DNA from: Oscillospiraceae bacterium
GTDB lineage: Bacteria; Bacillota; Clostridia; Oscillospirales; Oscillospiraceae
Assembly: GCA_031260745.1 (NCBI GenBank)
Contig: JAISKY010000216.1
Coordinates: 1-7,644, forward strand
Direction: 5' to 3'
Length of the DNA stretch: 7,644 nt
Under the pieces are notes generated by a model. The model was not told the origin of the DNA and did no database searches. It saw only the letters and a program-made list of their open reading frames with translations. Positions 1 through 5,697 of this stretch are shown one piece after another (the first letter of the stretch is position 1; every line of letters begins with the position of its first letter). The translations under genes and the position numbers were made by a program.

Positions 1-671
1 TTGAGCTTACAAGCCCGCTCCAGTCAAGCGCGTACGTCGATATTACAGTCGACGTGATGAAAAACTTCGGCGTTACGGTTGAGAAAACAGACAGCGGCTT
101 CAGAGTATCCGGCGATAACTATACCGCCGTTTCCGGTACTGCGGTTGAAGCGGATTGGTCGCAGGCGGCGTTCTTTTTAGCCGCGAACGCGCTCGGGCGC
201 GACGTTAAGTGCGAGGGGCTGAACTCAAATTCCGCTCAGGGCGATAAGGCAATCGCGTCAATCGTCGCCGAAGCGGTAACAAATGGACGAATCAAGCCTA
301 TGGAAATTGACGTGTCGGAGTTCCCCGACCTAGTGCCGCCGCTTGCCGCTATGTTCTGCTTCGCAGACGGAGTATCAAAGCTTACGAACGCCGGACGGCT
401 TCGACTGAAAGAGAGTGACCGCCTTGAAAGCGTCGCGGACGCGGTTAACAAACTGGGCGGCAATGCTCAAATCGACGGTGACACGCTGATAATAACCGGA
501 GTTTCAACTTTGCGCGGCGGCGCGGTTAATCCCAGGGGCGACCACCGAATCGCGATGATGACAGCGGTGCTTTCACTACGCTGTGACGGCGAGGTTTGGC
601 TTACGAATCCGGAGTGTGTCAACAAATCGTACCCGAACTTTTGGAAAGATTTCGAGGTGATACCGCGATGA
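1..671 (+). CDS. aroA: 3-phosphoshikimate 1-carboxyvinyltransferase (EPSP synthase), 3'-terminal part
   Basis: The gene runs in from upstream. The open frame starts at base 3 with no in-frame stop and ends at TGA 669-671, giving about 222 residues. EPSP synthases are usually near 420-430 residues, so roughly the N-terminal half is missing. The enzyme transfers enolpyruvate from PEP to shikimate-3-phosphate in the cytosol. Visible family motifs, in order: SSAYVDITVDVMKNFGV at the start, EADWSQAAFFLAANALG, a QGDK segment, SEFPDLVPPLA (the Asp codon at 327-329 is the likely catalytic Asp), the signature RLKESDRLESVADAVNKLGG (Glu codon 411-413), GDHRIAMMTAVL, and the C-terminal VNKSYPNFWKDF. An internal ATG at 54 is not the start, because the homologous sequence continues upstream of it. 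The stop overlaps the aroC start (ATGA), implying one transcript and coupled translation. The UDP-GlcNAc enolpyruvyl transferase MurA is a paralogue, but the KESDR and GDHR signatures fit AroA. Confidence 0.96.
   Translation, partial: ELTSPLQSSAYVDITVDVMKNFGVTVEKTDSGFRVSGDNYTAVSGTAVEADWSQAAFFLAANALGRDVKCEGLNSNSAQGDKAIASIVAEAVTNGRIKPMEIDVSEFPDLVPPLAAMFCFADGVSKLTNAGRLRLKESDRLESVADAVNKLGGNAQIDGDTLIITGVSTLRGGAVNPRGDHRIAMMTAVLSLRCDGEVWLTNPECVNKSYPNFWKDFEVIPR
654..659 (+). promoter_or_regulatory. Shine-Dalgarno site that decides the aroC start
   Basis: GAGGTG lies 8 bases before ATG 668, inside the last codons of aroA. It favours ATG 668 over the in-frame upstream ATG at 596. The upstream start would add 24 residues (beginning MAYESGVCQQ) that do not resemble any chorismate synthase N-terminus. 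Starting at 668 gives MSSIWGNKLKVSVFGESHG, which has the usual short lead into GESHG. Confidence 0.8.
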
Positions 672-1663
672 GCAGTATTTGGGGTAACAAGTTGAAAGTA
701 TCGGTATTCGGAGAGTCGCACGGCTCGGCAATCGGCGTGACTATTGACGGATTTCCGCCCGGATTTCAGGTTGATTTCAACGCGGTTGAAGCGGAGTTAA
801 AGCGACGCGCTCCCGGTCAGAACGAAACCTCGACCGCTCGCCGCGAAGCGGACGAGTTTGAAACGATTTCGGGGTTGTTCAACGGTTTAACGACCGGCGC
901 GCCGCTTACCGCGATTTGCCGCAATACCGATACGCGCTCCCGCGATTATAAGCCGGACATTCCGCGTCCCAGTCACGCCGACCTAGCGGCGATTGAAAAA
1001 TACGGCGGGTTTAGCGATTATCGCGGCGGCGGGCATTTCTCCGGACGGCTTACGGCTCCGATTGTGTTTACGGGCGCGATTGCGAAGCAGATTCTGCGCT
1101 CAAAGTACGGGATTGAAATCATCTCCAGGATAGTTGAAATCCGCGGCGAAACTGACCCGGAGCGTCAACGTGAAACGATATTGACCGCGAAGTCAAACGG
1201 CGACAGCGTAGGCGGTATAATCGAGTGCGTTGTAAATAACCCTCCGAAAAGCCTTGGCGAACCTATGTTCGACGGAGTTGAAAGCGTCATTTCGTCTATT
1301 TTGTTTTCGATTCCGGCGGTCAAGGGCGTGGAGTTCGGCGACGGATTTGAGTTCGCCAAAAAGTTTGGCAGCGAAGTTTCGGACGGACTATACTACGACA
1401 GCGGCGAGGTTAAATACTTCGCGAACCATAACGGCGGTATCAACGGCGGAATCACTAACGGCGAGCCTATAATATTCCGCGTCGCGCTGAAACCTACGCC
1501 GACGATTTCAACTCCGCAGTCAACCGTAGATTTATCGTCCGGCGAGAATGTTACATATAGTTTTCACGGACGGCACGACCCGTGCGTAGTTCCCAGAGCC
1601 GTACCGGTAGCGGAGTGCGCGGCGGCTATCGCTATATTAGACTTAATTTTGGGAGGGAAATAA
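668..1663 (+). CDS. aroC: Chorismate synthase
   Basis: This enzyme performs the anti-1,4-elimination of phosphate from EPSP to give chorismate, using reduced FMN without net redox change. It is cytosolic and usually a homotetramer. The 331-residue protein carries GESHG at residues 15-19 (conserved His18), GFPPG near 28-32, RRAPGQN at 46-52, RPSHAD at 100-105 (conserved His103), the glycine-rich RGGGHFSGRLT around 119-129, NHNGGINGGI in the second half and RHDPCVVPRAVPVAE near the C-terminus. The RGGGHFSGRLT form replaces the commoner RGGGRSSARET; I recall it from clostridial homologues and read it as a lineage variant rather than damage. The protein is slightly shorter than the usual 350-390 residues, mainly because it ends at ILGGK. 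It overlaps aroA by 4 bases and is followed 4 bases later by aroF, whose ribosome binding site lies in its last codons. Confidence 0.97.
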   Translation: MSSIWGNKLKVSVFGESHGSAIGVTIDGFPPGFQVDFNAVEAELKRRAPGQNETSTARREADEFETISGLFNGLTTGAPLTAICRNTDTRSRDYKPDIPRPSHADLAAIEKYGGFSDYRGGGHFSGRLTAPIVFTGAIAKQILRSKYGIEIISRIVEIRGETDPERQRETILTAKSNGDSVGGIIECVVNNPPKSLGEPMFDGVESVISSILFSIPAVKGVEFGDGFEFAKKFGSEVSDGLYYDSGEVKYFANHNGGINGGITNGEPIIFRVALKPTPTISTPQSTVDLSSGENVTYSFHGRHDPCVVPRAVPVAECAAAIAILDLILGGK

Positions 1664-1667
1664 AAAA

Positions 1668-2477
1668 ATGGCGGATTACAAATTAGCGGCAAGAGCAAGT
1701 CACCCTACAGACAGCGTCGTTGAGGTCAAAGGCCGCAAAATCGGCGGCGGCAACTTCGCCGTAATCGCGGGACCTTGCTCGGTCGAAACGGAGGAGCAAA
1801 TGCTGTCGGTAGCCCGCGACGTTAAAGCGGCGGGCGCGGATTTCCTACGCGGCGGAGCTTTTAAGCCGCGCACCTCGCCCTACGCGTTCTCCGGACTTGG
1901 GCTTGACGGACTTGAGCTTTTGAAAATCGCGAGCGCGAAAAGCGGACTTCCTATCGTGACGGAGATAATGTCGGAGGAATACCTTGACGATTTCGCGCGT
2001 GACGTTGACGTAATCCAAATCGGAGCCAGGAATATGCAGAACTTTACTCTGCTTAGAATGGTAGGCGCGCTGAAAAAGCCCGTATTGCTTAAACGCGGGT
2101 TGTCCTCCACGATTGAGGAACTGCTGAACGCGGTGGAGTATATATTAGCGGGAGGTTCAGGCGACGTGATACTATGCGAGCGCGGAATCCGCACCTACGA
2201 AACCGCTACGCGTAACACTCTTGACCTTTCGGCGGTTCCTGTGCTTAAAGAGCGCACTCATCTTCCGATTATCGTTGACCCGTCGCACGGAACCGGCTAT
2301 TGGGAGCTTGTCGAGCCGATGGCTTTAGCGGCGGCGGCGGCGGGAGCCGACGGTCTGATTATCGAGGTTCACGGACACCCGGAAGCCGCGCTGTGCGACG
2401 GACGGCAGTCTGTAACTCCGCAGATATTCGCAAGGCTTATGAAGAAAATCCACCGCGTCCGCGAAGCGATAGCGTAA
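1668..2477 (+). CDS. aroF: 3-deoxy-7-phosphoheptulonate (DAHP) synthase, type I-beta, without N-terminal regulatory domain
   Basis: It condenses PEP with erythrose-4-phosphate, the first committed step of the shikimate pathway. The 269-residue protein is essentially one TIM barrel. GPCSVE is at 35-40, RGGAFKPRTSPY at 61-72 (substrate binding), IGARNMQN at 118-125, LLKRG at 140-144, CERGIRTYE at 170-178, DPSHGTG at 204-210 and CDGRQS at 243-248. The likely metal ligands are Cys37, His207, Glu233 and Asp244, each at a constant offset of 65 from the Thermotoga maritima enzyme as I remember it (Cys102, His272, Glu298, Asp309). That offset means the N-terminal ferredoxin-like feedback domain is absent. 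KPRTSPY argues against the related KDO8P synthase. The start at ATG 1668 has GGGAGGG at 1651-1657. Allosteric control, if any, must come from elsewhere. The symbol is ambiguous; this family is also called aroG or aroA-beta. Confidence 0.95.
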   Translation: MADYKLAARASHPTDSVVEVKGRKIGGGNFAVIAGPCSVETEEQMLSVARDVKAAGADFLRGGAFKPRTSPYAFSGLGLDGLELLKIASAKSGLPIVTEIMSEEYLDDFARDVDVIQIGARNMQNFTLLRMVGALKKPVLLKRGLSSTIEELLNAVEYILAGGSGDVILCERGIRTYETATRNTLDLSAVPVLKERTHLPIIVDPSHGTGYWELVEPMALAAAAAGADGLIIEVHGHPEAALCDGRQSVTPQIFARLMKKIHRVREAIA

Positions 2478-2511
2478 CGAGGATTACGAGGGATAAAAAG
2501 AGAAAATAATA

Positions 2512-2533
2512 TTCTTTTCTTGAAAGAAAAGAA
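2512..2533. repeat. Perfect 10-bp AT-rich inverted repeat between aroF and pheA
   Basis: TTCTTTTCTT (2512-2521) and AAGAAAAGAA (2524-2533) are exact reverse complements separated by GA. As RNA this would be a weak hairpin, effectively 9 bp with a UGAA loop, since only two pairs are G-C. No T tract follows on the + strand, so it is not a convincing intrinsic terminator. It could be a protein-binding operator, an mRNA processing or pausing element, or a copy of a dispersed intergenic repeat that continues into the AACCAAAAGAGC that follows. The sequence alone does not decide between these. Confidence 0.65.
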
Positions 2534-2549
2534 CCAAAAGAGCTTTATA
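2520..2549 (+). promoter_or_regulatory. Weak candidate promoter for pheA
   Basis: TTGAAA (2520-2525; 5 of 6 matches to the -35 consensus) is followed after 18 bases by TTTATA (2544-2549; 3 of 6 to the -10). It lies in the only long gap of the shikimate operon, about 60 bases upstream of the pheA start. The -35 overlaps the inverted repeat at 2512-2533, which would suit an operator. The -10 is poor, and AT-rich gaps yield such matches by chance, so this is only a candidate. AGGGAG at 2592-2597 is the pheA ribosome binding site. Confidence 0.3.
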
Positions 2550-2608
2550 TGTCGAAGTTCCGCAATATCAATTAACAAATCTTAACTTTACAGGGAGATA
2601 CCGATAAA

Positions 2609-3751
2609 ATGACAAATCCAAAAGAAGAACTTGCGAAACTTAGGGAGCGGCTTGACAAAGTTACCGCCGACTTGACATTGGCGTTTAACGAGCGTCAGCG
2701 TATTTCCTCCGAAATCGCAGTGGTTAAAGCTAACGGCAACATCGCGATTACCGACGACGCCAGGGAGCAATTCGTAGTCGATTCGTCGGTAGCGCTTGCC
2801 GACGCGGACAACAAAGCTAATACCGTGACGTTTGTGCGCGGACTAATTGCGTTGTCGAAGATTAGGCAAAATGAAAAGCTAGGCCTGTTGAACGCTTTGG
2901 AGTTCGCGCCACCGCGCGCGCGTATTGACGGCAAAATCGCGTATCAGGGAATCGCCGGCGCGTGGAGCGAACAAGCGGCTCACACTCTTTTCCCTGATTC
3001 CGAGCTTACGGAGCGTGAGTATTTTGCCGACGTTTTTGACGCGGTGCTGGACGGCGGCGCGGCTTACGGAGTAGTGCCGCTTGAAAACTCCAGAGCCGGC
3101 GCGGTCGGCGACGTTTACGATTTGCTTCGCCGCAACGCAGTGTATATCGTCGGTCAGGTATGGCTTGATATTACGCAGTGCTTAGTCGGGATTTCCGGTA
3201 CTCAGCTAAGCGAAGTCCGCGAGGTTTTTTCTCACGAGCAAGGTCTGTCGCAGTGCAACCGCTTTTTGCGTAACAAAAACTGGGAGCTTACCGCAGTAAG
3301 TAATACCGCCGTCGCGGCAAAGATGGTCGCGGACAAGGATAACCGCAAACTCGCCGCGATTGCCTCACGCAGAGCCGCGGAGCTGTTCGGGCTTGAGGTA
3401 CTCGCGCCCGACATTGCCGACGACAAAGGCAATAAGACTCGGTTTATCGTTATCGCTAAGAATCCGGAGTACGACGAACACAGCGACACCGTAACCGTTA
3501 CGTTCTCCACGAACCACTACAGCGGAGCGTTGGTTTCCGTGCTTCAGGCGTTTATGCTTGCGGGGATTAACCTGAAGCGTATTGAAAGCCGACCCGGAGC
3601 GGTTCCGAACAACTACCGCTTCTTCGTAGATATGGAGGACGCTAATATTTTGAATCCCTCTACCCGCGACGCTCTGATTCAGGCGGCGATGCAGTGCGAA
3701 TACTTTGAGATTTTGGGCTGCTACTCAACCGCGGAGCAAAACAAAATATGA
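2609..3751 (+). CDS. pheA: Bifunctional chorismate mutase / prephenate dehydratase (P-protein) with ACT domain
   Basis: It converts chorismate to prephenate and then to phenylpyruvate, the phenylalanine branch. The 380-residue protein has three parts. Residues 1 to about 92 are an AroQ-type helical chorismate mutase: Arg12, Arg29, Lys40, Asp49 and Glu53 match E. coli CM Arg11, Arg28, Lys39, Asp48 and Glu52 with an offset of one, and Gln87 is near the position of Gln88. Residues about 108-285 are the dehydratase, with YQGIAGAWSEQAA (112-124), VVPLENSRAGAVGD (155-168), SHEQGLSQC (208-216) and the catalytic-type TRF (277-279). Residues about 293-372 are an ACT domain with GALV (306-309) and ESRP (326-329), the motifs that bind phenylalanine in related enzymes, so feedback inhibition by Phe is likely. 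The stop overlaps the aroK start (ATGA). No tyrA is present in the window. The length is typical of P-proteins. Confidence 0.96.
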   Translation: MTNPKEELAKLRERLDKVTADLTLAFNERQRISSEIAVVKANGNIAITDDAREQFVVDSSVALADADNKANTVTFVRGLIALSKIRQNEKLGLLNALEFAPPRARIDGKIAYQGIAGAWSEQAAHTLFPDSELTEREYFADVFDAVLDGGAAYGVVPLENSRAGAVGDVYDLLRRNAVYIVGQVWLDITQCLVGISGTQLSEVREVFSHEQGLSQCNRFLRNKNWELTAVSNTAVAAKMVADKDNRKLAAIASRRAAELFGLEVLAPDIADDKGNKTRFIVIAKNPEYDEHSDTVTVTFSTNHYSGALVSVLQAFMLAGINLKRIESRPGAVPNNYRFFVDMEDANILNPSTRDALIQAAMQCEYFEILGCYSTAEQNKI

Positions 3752-4248
3752 AATCAATAGCGTTTATCGGAATGCCGGGCTGCGGCAAAAGCACAATCGC
3801 CCGGCTTACCGCCGAAGCTCTGAATCTGCCGTTCGCGGATTCCGACGAGCGGATTGAAGCGTATTTCGGTATGCCAATCTCGGATATTTTCCCTAAGTTC
3901 GGCGAAGCGGAATTTCGGTTGATTGAAAGCGACATTGTTGAGGACATAGTAACCATTGAAAATCTAGTGATTTCGCTGGGCGGCGGAGCGGTTCTCCGTA
4001 ACGAAGCGATTATCAGCGCGAATTGCTCCGTGGTCTACCTGCAACGCGGCATTGACGCGATTTACGAATCGTTGCTCGCTGAAGCCGGACAGCGTCCGCT
4101 TGTGAAAACCCGCGAAGATTTGCAAGCTACGTTTGAAGCTCGCCGCGACATCTACGAGCGAGCGGCAAATTTCACCGTCGCAAACAACGGCTCGACCGAG
4201 GACGCGGTAAAATCAGTTTTGGAGGAACTTAGAAAATGCGGATATTAG
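3748..4248 (+). CDS. aroK: Shikimate kinase
   Basis: It phosphorylates shikimate at the 3-hydroxyl using ATP. The 166-residue protein is a typical P-loop NMP-kinase fold. The Walker A motif GMPGCGKST is at residues 8-16, DSDERIE at 31-37 (Asp31 and Asp33, the Mg and shikimate-binding pair), FRLIES at 56-61 (Arg57), the shikimate-binding GGGA at 78-81, the lid-type QRPLV at 115-119, and RRDIYERAA at 132-140. The length is normal for AroK or AroL. GGAG at 3733-3736 sits 11 bases before the ATG, so translation is probably coupled to pheA through the ATGA overlap. The gene overlaps aroQ by 13 bases. Gluconate kinase shares the P-loop, but the DxD, FRxxE and GGG pattern is that of shikimate kinase. 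Confidence 0.96.
   Translation: MKSIAFIGMPGCGKSTIARLTAEALNLPFADSDERIEAYFGMPISDIFPKFGEAEFRLIESDIVEDIVTIENLVISLGGGAVLRNEAIISANCSVVYLQRGIDAIYESLLAEAGQRPLVKTREDLQATFEARRDIYERAANFTVANNGSTEDAVKSVLEELRKCGY
4221..4226 (+). promoter_or_regulatory. Strong Shine-Dalgarno site for aroQ
   Basis: GGAGGA lies 9 bases before ATG 4236 and inside the aroK coding sequence. It supports a start that overlaps the end of aroK by 13 bases. The resulting N-terminus, MRILVINGPNLNLLG, is exactly what type II dehydroquinases begin with. Confidence 0.8.
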
Positions 4249-4670
4249 TAATCAACGGTCCGAACCTGAACCTGTTGGGCAAGCGTGAACCCGACATTTA
4301 CGGTAAGCGGGATTATGACGCGTTGGTCGGCGAGATTTCCGACTACGCCGCCAAGCGAAGCGTAGACGCGGAGATTTTCCAATCGAACCACGAGGGCGAG
4401 ATAATTGACCGTATTCAGCGGTTTGACGGCGATGGTATTGTGATAAATCCGGGCGCGTACACTCACTACAGCGTCGCGATTCACGACGCTCTGAAATCGG
4501 TGGACGTTCCGGCTGTGGAGGTTCATATCTCCAACATCTACGCGCGGGAGGAGTTTCGCCACAAGTCGATAACCGCTCCGGCGTGCGTAGGGCAGATTTC
4601 CGGCTTAGGCTGGTTCGGCTACTTCGCCGCGATTGACTTTTTGCTGTCGGAGGTTGTTCCTAATGCGTGA
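4236..4670 (+). CDS. aroQ: 3-dehydroquinate dehydratase, type II
   Basis: It dehydrates 3-dehydroquinate to 3-dehydroshikimate by anti elimination. The family forms cytosolic dodecamers. The 144-residue length is typical. Motifs: NGPNLNLLGKREPDIYG at residues 7-23, with the flexible-loop Arg17 and catalytic Tyr22; QSNHEGEIID at 49-58; INPGAYTHYSVAIHDAL at 70-86, with Asn71 and His77; VEVHISNIYAREEFRH at 94-109, with the catalytic-type His97 and Arg108; and a glycine-rich GQISGLGWFGY tail. Residue 83 is His, where I recall Arg being usual (SVAIRDAL); this is a minor variation. It is unrelated in fold to type I AroD. It overlaps aroK upstream and aroE downstream (8 bases), consistent with tight operon translation. 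Confidence 0.97.
   Translation: MRILVINGPNLNLLGKREPDIYGKRDYDALVGEISDYAAKRSVDAEIFQSNHEGEIIDRIQRFDGDGIVINPGAYTHYSVAIHDALKSVDVPAVEVHISNIYAREEFRHKSITAPACVGQISGLGWFGYFAAIDFLLSEVVPNA
4649..4653 (+). promoter_or_regulatory. Shine-Dalgarno site that decides the aroE start
   Basis: GGAGG lies 9 bases before ATG 4663. It supports 4663 over the in-frame ATG at 4633, which would add the unlikely N-terminal residues MTFCCRRLFL. From 4663 the protein begins MREISGRTKLLCVIGSPVAHS, placing the substrate motif near residue 15 as in the family. Confidence 0.82.
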
Positions 4671-5394
4671 AATCAGCGGTAGAACAAAACTGCTGTGCGT
4701 AATCGGAAGTCCGGTAGCTCACAGTCTAAGCCCTAAATTACACAACTCGTTCGCGGAGCAATACGGAGCGGATTTCGTTTACCTCGCGTTCGAGGTTACT
4801 AAGGACACGTTAGCCGATTTTGTCAAATCGGCTAAAACGCTTCCGATTGCGGGATTCAACATTACTATGCCGCTGAAAGAGGCGATTTTACCTTACCTTG
4901 ACGCGCTTGACCCGATTGCGGCGCGTTGCGGCGCGGTCAATACCGTAGTGAACCGCGACGGCAAGCTAACCGGCTATAACACCGACGGAGAGGGGTTACT
5001 CGCGTCGCTGGAGGGTGTAAAATATTCCGCGCCGTTGCTGCTAGGAACGGGCGGAGCGGCTAAAGCGGTTAGCGCGGCGTTCGCCGCCGCCGGAGTTGAC
5101 GCTCCGATGACCTCCGTACGAACCGAGTGGGATAAACTCGGAGCGTTAGCCGCTAAGTCGGACATCATCATCAACGCGACCTCGCTGGGTATGCTCGGCA
5201 GTGAACAGTTCAAAAACTTTGAGTGGCTTAACGGTTCCGACGCCTGCGTGTACGATTTAGTGTACAATCCGCAAGAAACGGAGTTGCTGAAAGCGGCGAA
5301 AACTCTCGGTCTGAAAACCGTAGGCGGTACGGCGCTGTTACAGCGTCAGGCGGAAATCGCGTTTGAGAAATTCATTACGACAAAAAACTCTTGA
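4663..5394 (+). CDS. aroE: Shikimate dehydrogenase, short form
   Basis: It reduces 3-dehydroshikimate to shikimate with NAD(P)H. The N-terminal substrate domain is intact. GSPVAHSLSPKLHN is at residues 15-28 (Ser21 and Ser23 of the SxS pair), GFNITMPLK at 64-72 (catalytic Lys72), GAVNTV at 90-95 (Asn93) and GYNTDGEG at 104-111 (Asp107, the catalytic partner). The Rossmann domain has LLLGTGGAAKAV at 125-136, INATSLGM at 170-177 and YDLVYNPQETELL at 197-209. The helix GGTALLQRQAEIAFEKF at 221-237 closes the fold. At 243 residues it is shorter than the usual 265-290. The shortfall is between the dinucleotide loop and INAT, where the familiar NRT that binds the NADP phosphate reads VRT (152-154). 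Cofactor preference cannot be read with confidence. The gene overlaps aroQ by 8 bases, and its stop codon lies within the next promoter. Confidence 0.95.
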   Translation: MREISGRTKLLCVIGSPVAHSLSPKLHNSFAEQYGADFVYLAFEVTKDTLADFVKSAKTLPIAGFNITMPLKEAILPYLDALDPIAARCGAVNTVVNRDGKLTGYNTDGEGLLASLEGVKYSAPLLLGTGGAAKAVSAAFAAAGVDAPMTSVRTEWDKLGALAAKSDIIINATSLGMLGSEQFKNFEWLNGSDACVYDLVYNPQETELLKAAKTLGLKTVGGTALLQRQAEIAFEKFITTKNS

Positions 5395-5419
5395 CAAAGT
5401 AAAATCAAAGGGCTATAAT
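5391..5419 (+). promoter_or_regulatory. Perfect-consensus sigma-70/sigma-A promoter for acpP-accBCD
   Basis: TTGACA (5391-5396) and TATAAT (5414-5419) are both exact consensus hexamers, separated by 17 bases, the optimal spacing. The -35 box contains the aroE stop codon TGA (5392-5394), so the promoter starts inside the upstream gene. Initiation is predicted near A5426. No intrinsic terminator separates aroE from acpP, so readthrough from the shikimate operon may add to transcription from this site. A very strong promoter suits acyl carrier protein, one of the most abundant proteins in bacteria. Confidence 0.9.
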
Positions 5420-5425
5420 TAGTAC

Positions 5426-5469
5426 AATATTTTTTATTAAATTTATTTTAATATTTCACGAGGTGTAAA
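5426..5469 (+). promoter_or_regulatory. AT-only 5' leader and ribosome binding site of acpP
   Basis: From the predicted transcription start, 5426-5456 is an uninterrupted 31-base run of A and T. It is followed by GAGGTG (5460-5465), 4 bases before ATG 5470. The run contains a weak all-A/T inverted repeat (TATTAAA at 5435-5441 and TTTAATA at 5447-5453), too weak to act as a terminator. An unstructured AU-rich leader before a good Shine-Dalgarno is expected to favour translation. TTAGTAC at 5419-5425 resembles half of a FapR-type operator, but no clear second half is visible. Confidence 0.55.
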
Positions 5470-5697
5470 ATGGAAAATTTTAATGAAGTTCGCGATGTTA
5501 TCGTCAGCGCGTTAGGTTGTGACGAGGCGCTTGTCACCGAGGAGGCTCTTATTAAGGACGACCTTGGCGCGGATTCGCTTGCGGTGGTCGAGCTTGTTAT
5601 GGCGCTTGAGGACGCGTTCGGAATCTCAATCAGCGAGGAAAAAATGAAGGAGATTCAAACCGTAGGCGACATAGTTGCGTTGGTGGCGTCAAAGTGA
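5470..5697 (+). CDS. acpP: Acyl carrier protein
   Basis: This 75-residue acidic four-helix protein carries acyl chains on a 4'-phosphopantetheine arm during fatty acid synthesis. The attachment motif DLGADSLAVVELVMALED (31-48) places the prosthetic group on Ser36. The following helix and the GISISEEKMKEIQTVGDIV segment are typical, and the length is standard. Free-standing ACPs also serve polyketide or peptide systems, but the neighbouring accB, accC and accD point to primary lipid synthesis. It is the first gene after a perfect consensus promoter. Its stop overlaps the GTG start of accB (GTGA). A holo-ACP synthase is needed for activation and is not in this window. Confidence 0.96.
   Translation: MENFNEVRDVIVSALGCDEALVTEEALIKDDLGADSLAVVELVMALEDAFGISISEEKMKEIQTVGDIVALVASK

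Noticed and set aside
596..667. Longer aroC starting at ATG 596
   Set aside because: The extra 24 residues do not fit the family, overlap aroA by 76 bases, and lack a good ribosome binding site. ATG 668 has GAGGTG and an ATGA overlap.
2327..2343. Run of GCG triplets in aroF as a phase-variable repeat
   Set aside because: Five GCG codons encode an alanine run in a helix; slippage by triplets would keep the frame, and GCG is the favoured Ala codon here.
1668..2477. KDO8P synthase instead of DAHP synthase
   Set aside because: The substrate motif reads KPRTSPY as in DAHP synthases, not the KANRS form of KDO8P synthases, and all neighbours are shikimate genes.
2478..2523. Phenylalanine leader peptide (TTC TTT followed by TGA) as an attenuator before pheA
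   Set aside because: The frame containing TTC TTT TCT TGA has an upstream in-frame TAA and no start codon between, and no alternative terminator hairpin is visible.
2512..2533. Intrinsic terminator after aroF
   Set aside because: The stem is almost all A-T with only two G-C pairs, and no T tract follows it.
4633..4662. Longer aroE starting at ATG 4633
   Set aside because: The added MTFCCRRLFL is not family-like, and GGAGG at 4649-4653 is correctly placed for ATG 4663.
5426..5456. Intrinsic terminator between aroE and acpP
   Set aside because: The A/T run is T-rich, but the only inverted repeat is 7 pairs of A-T with no GC stem, and it lies downstream of a consensus promoter as that promoter's leader.
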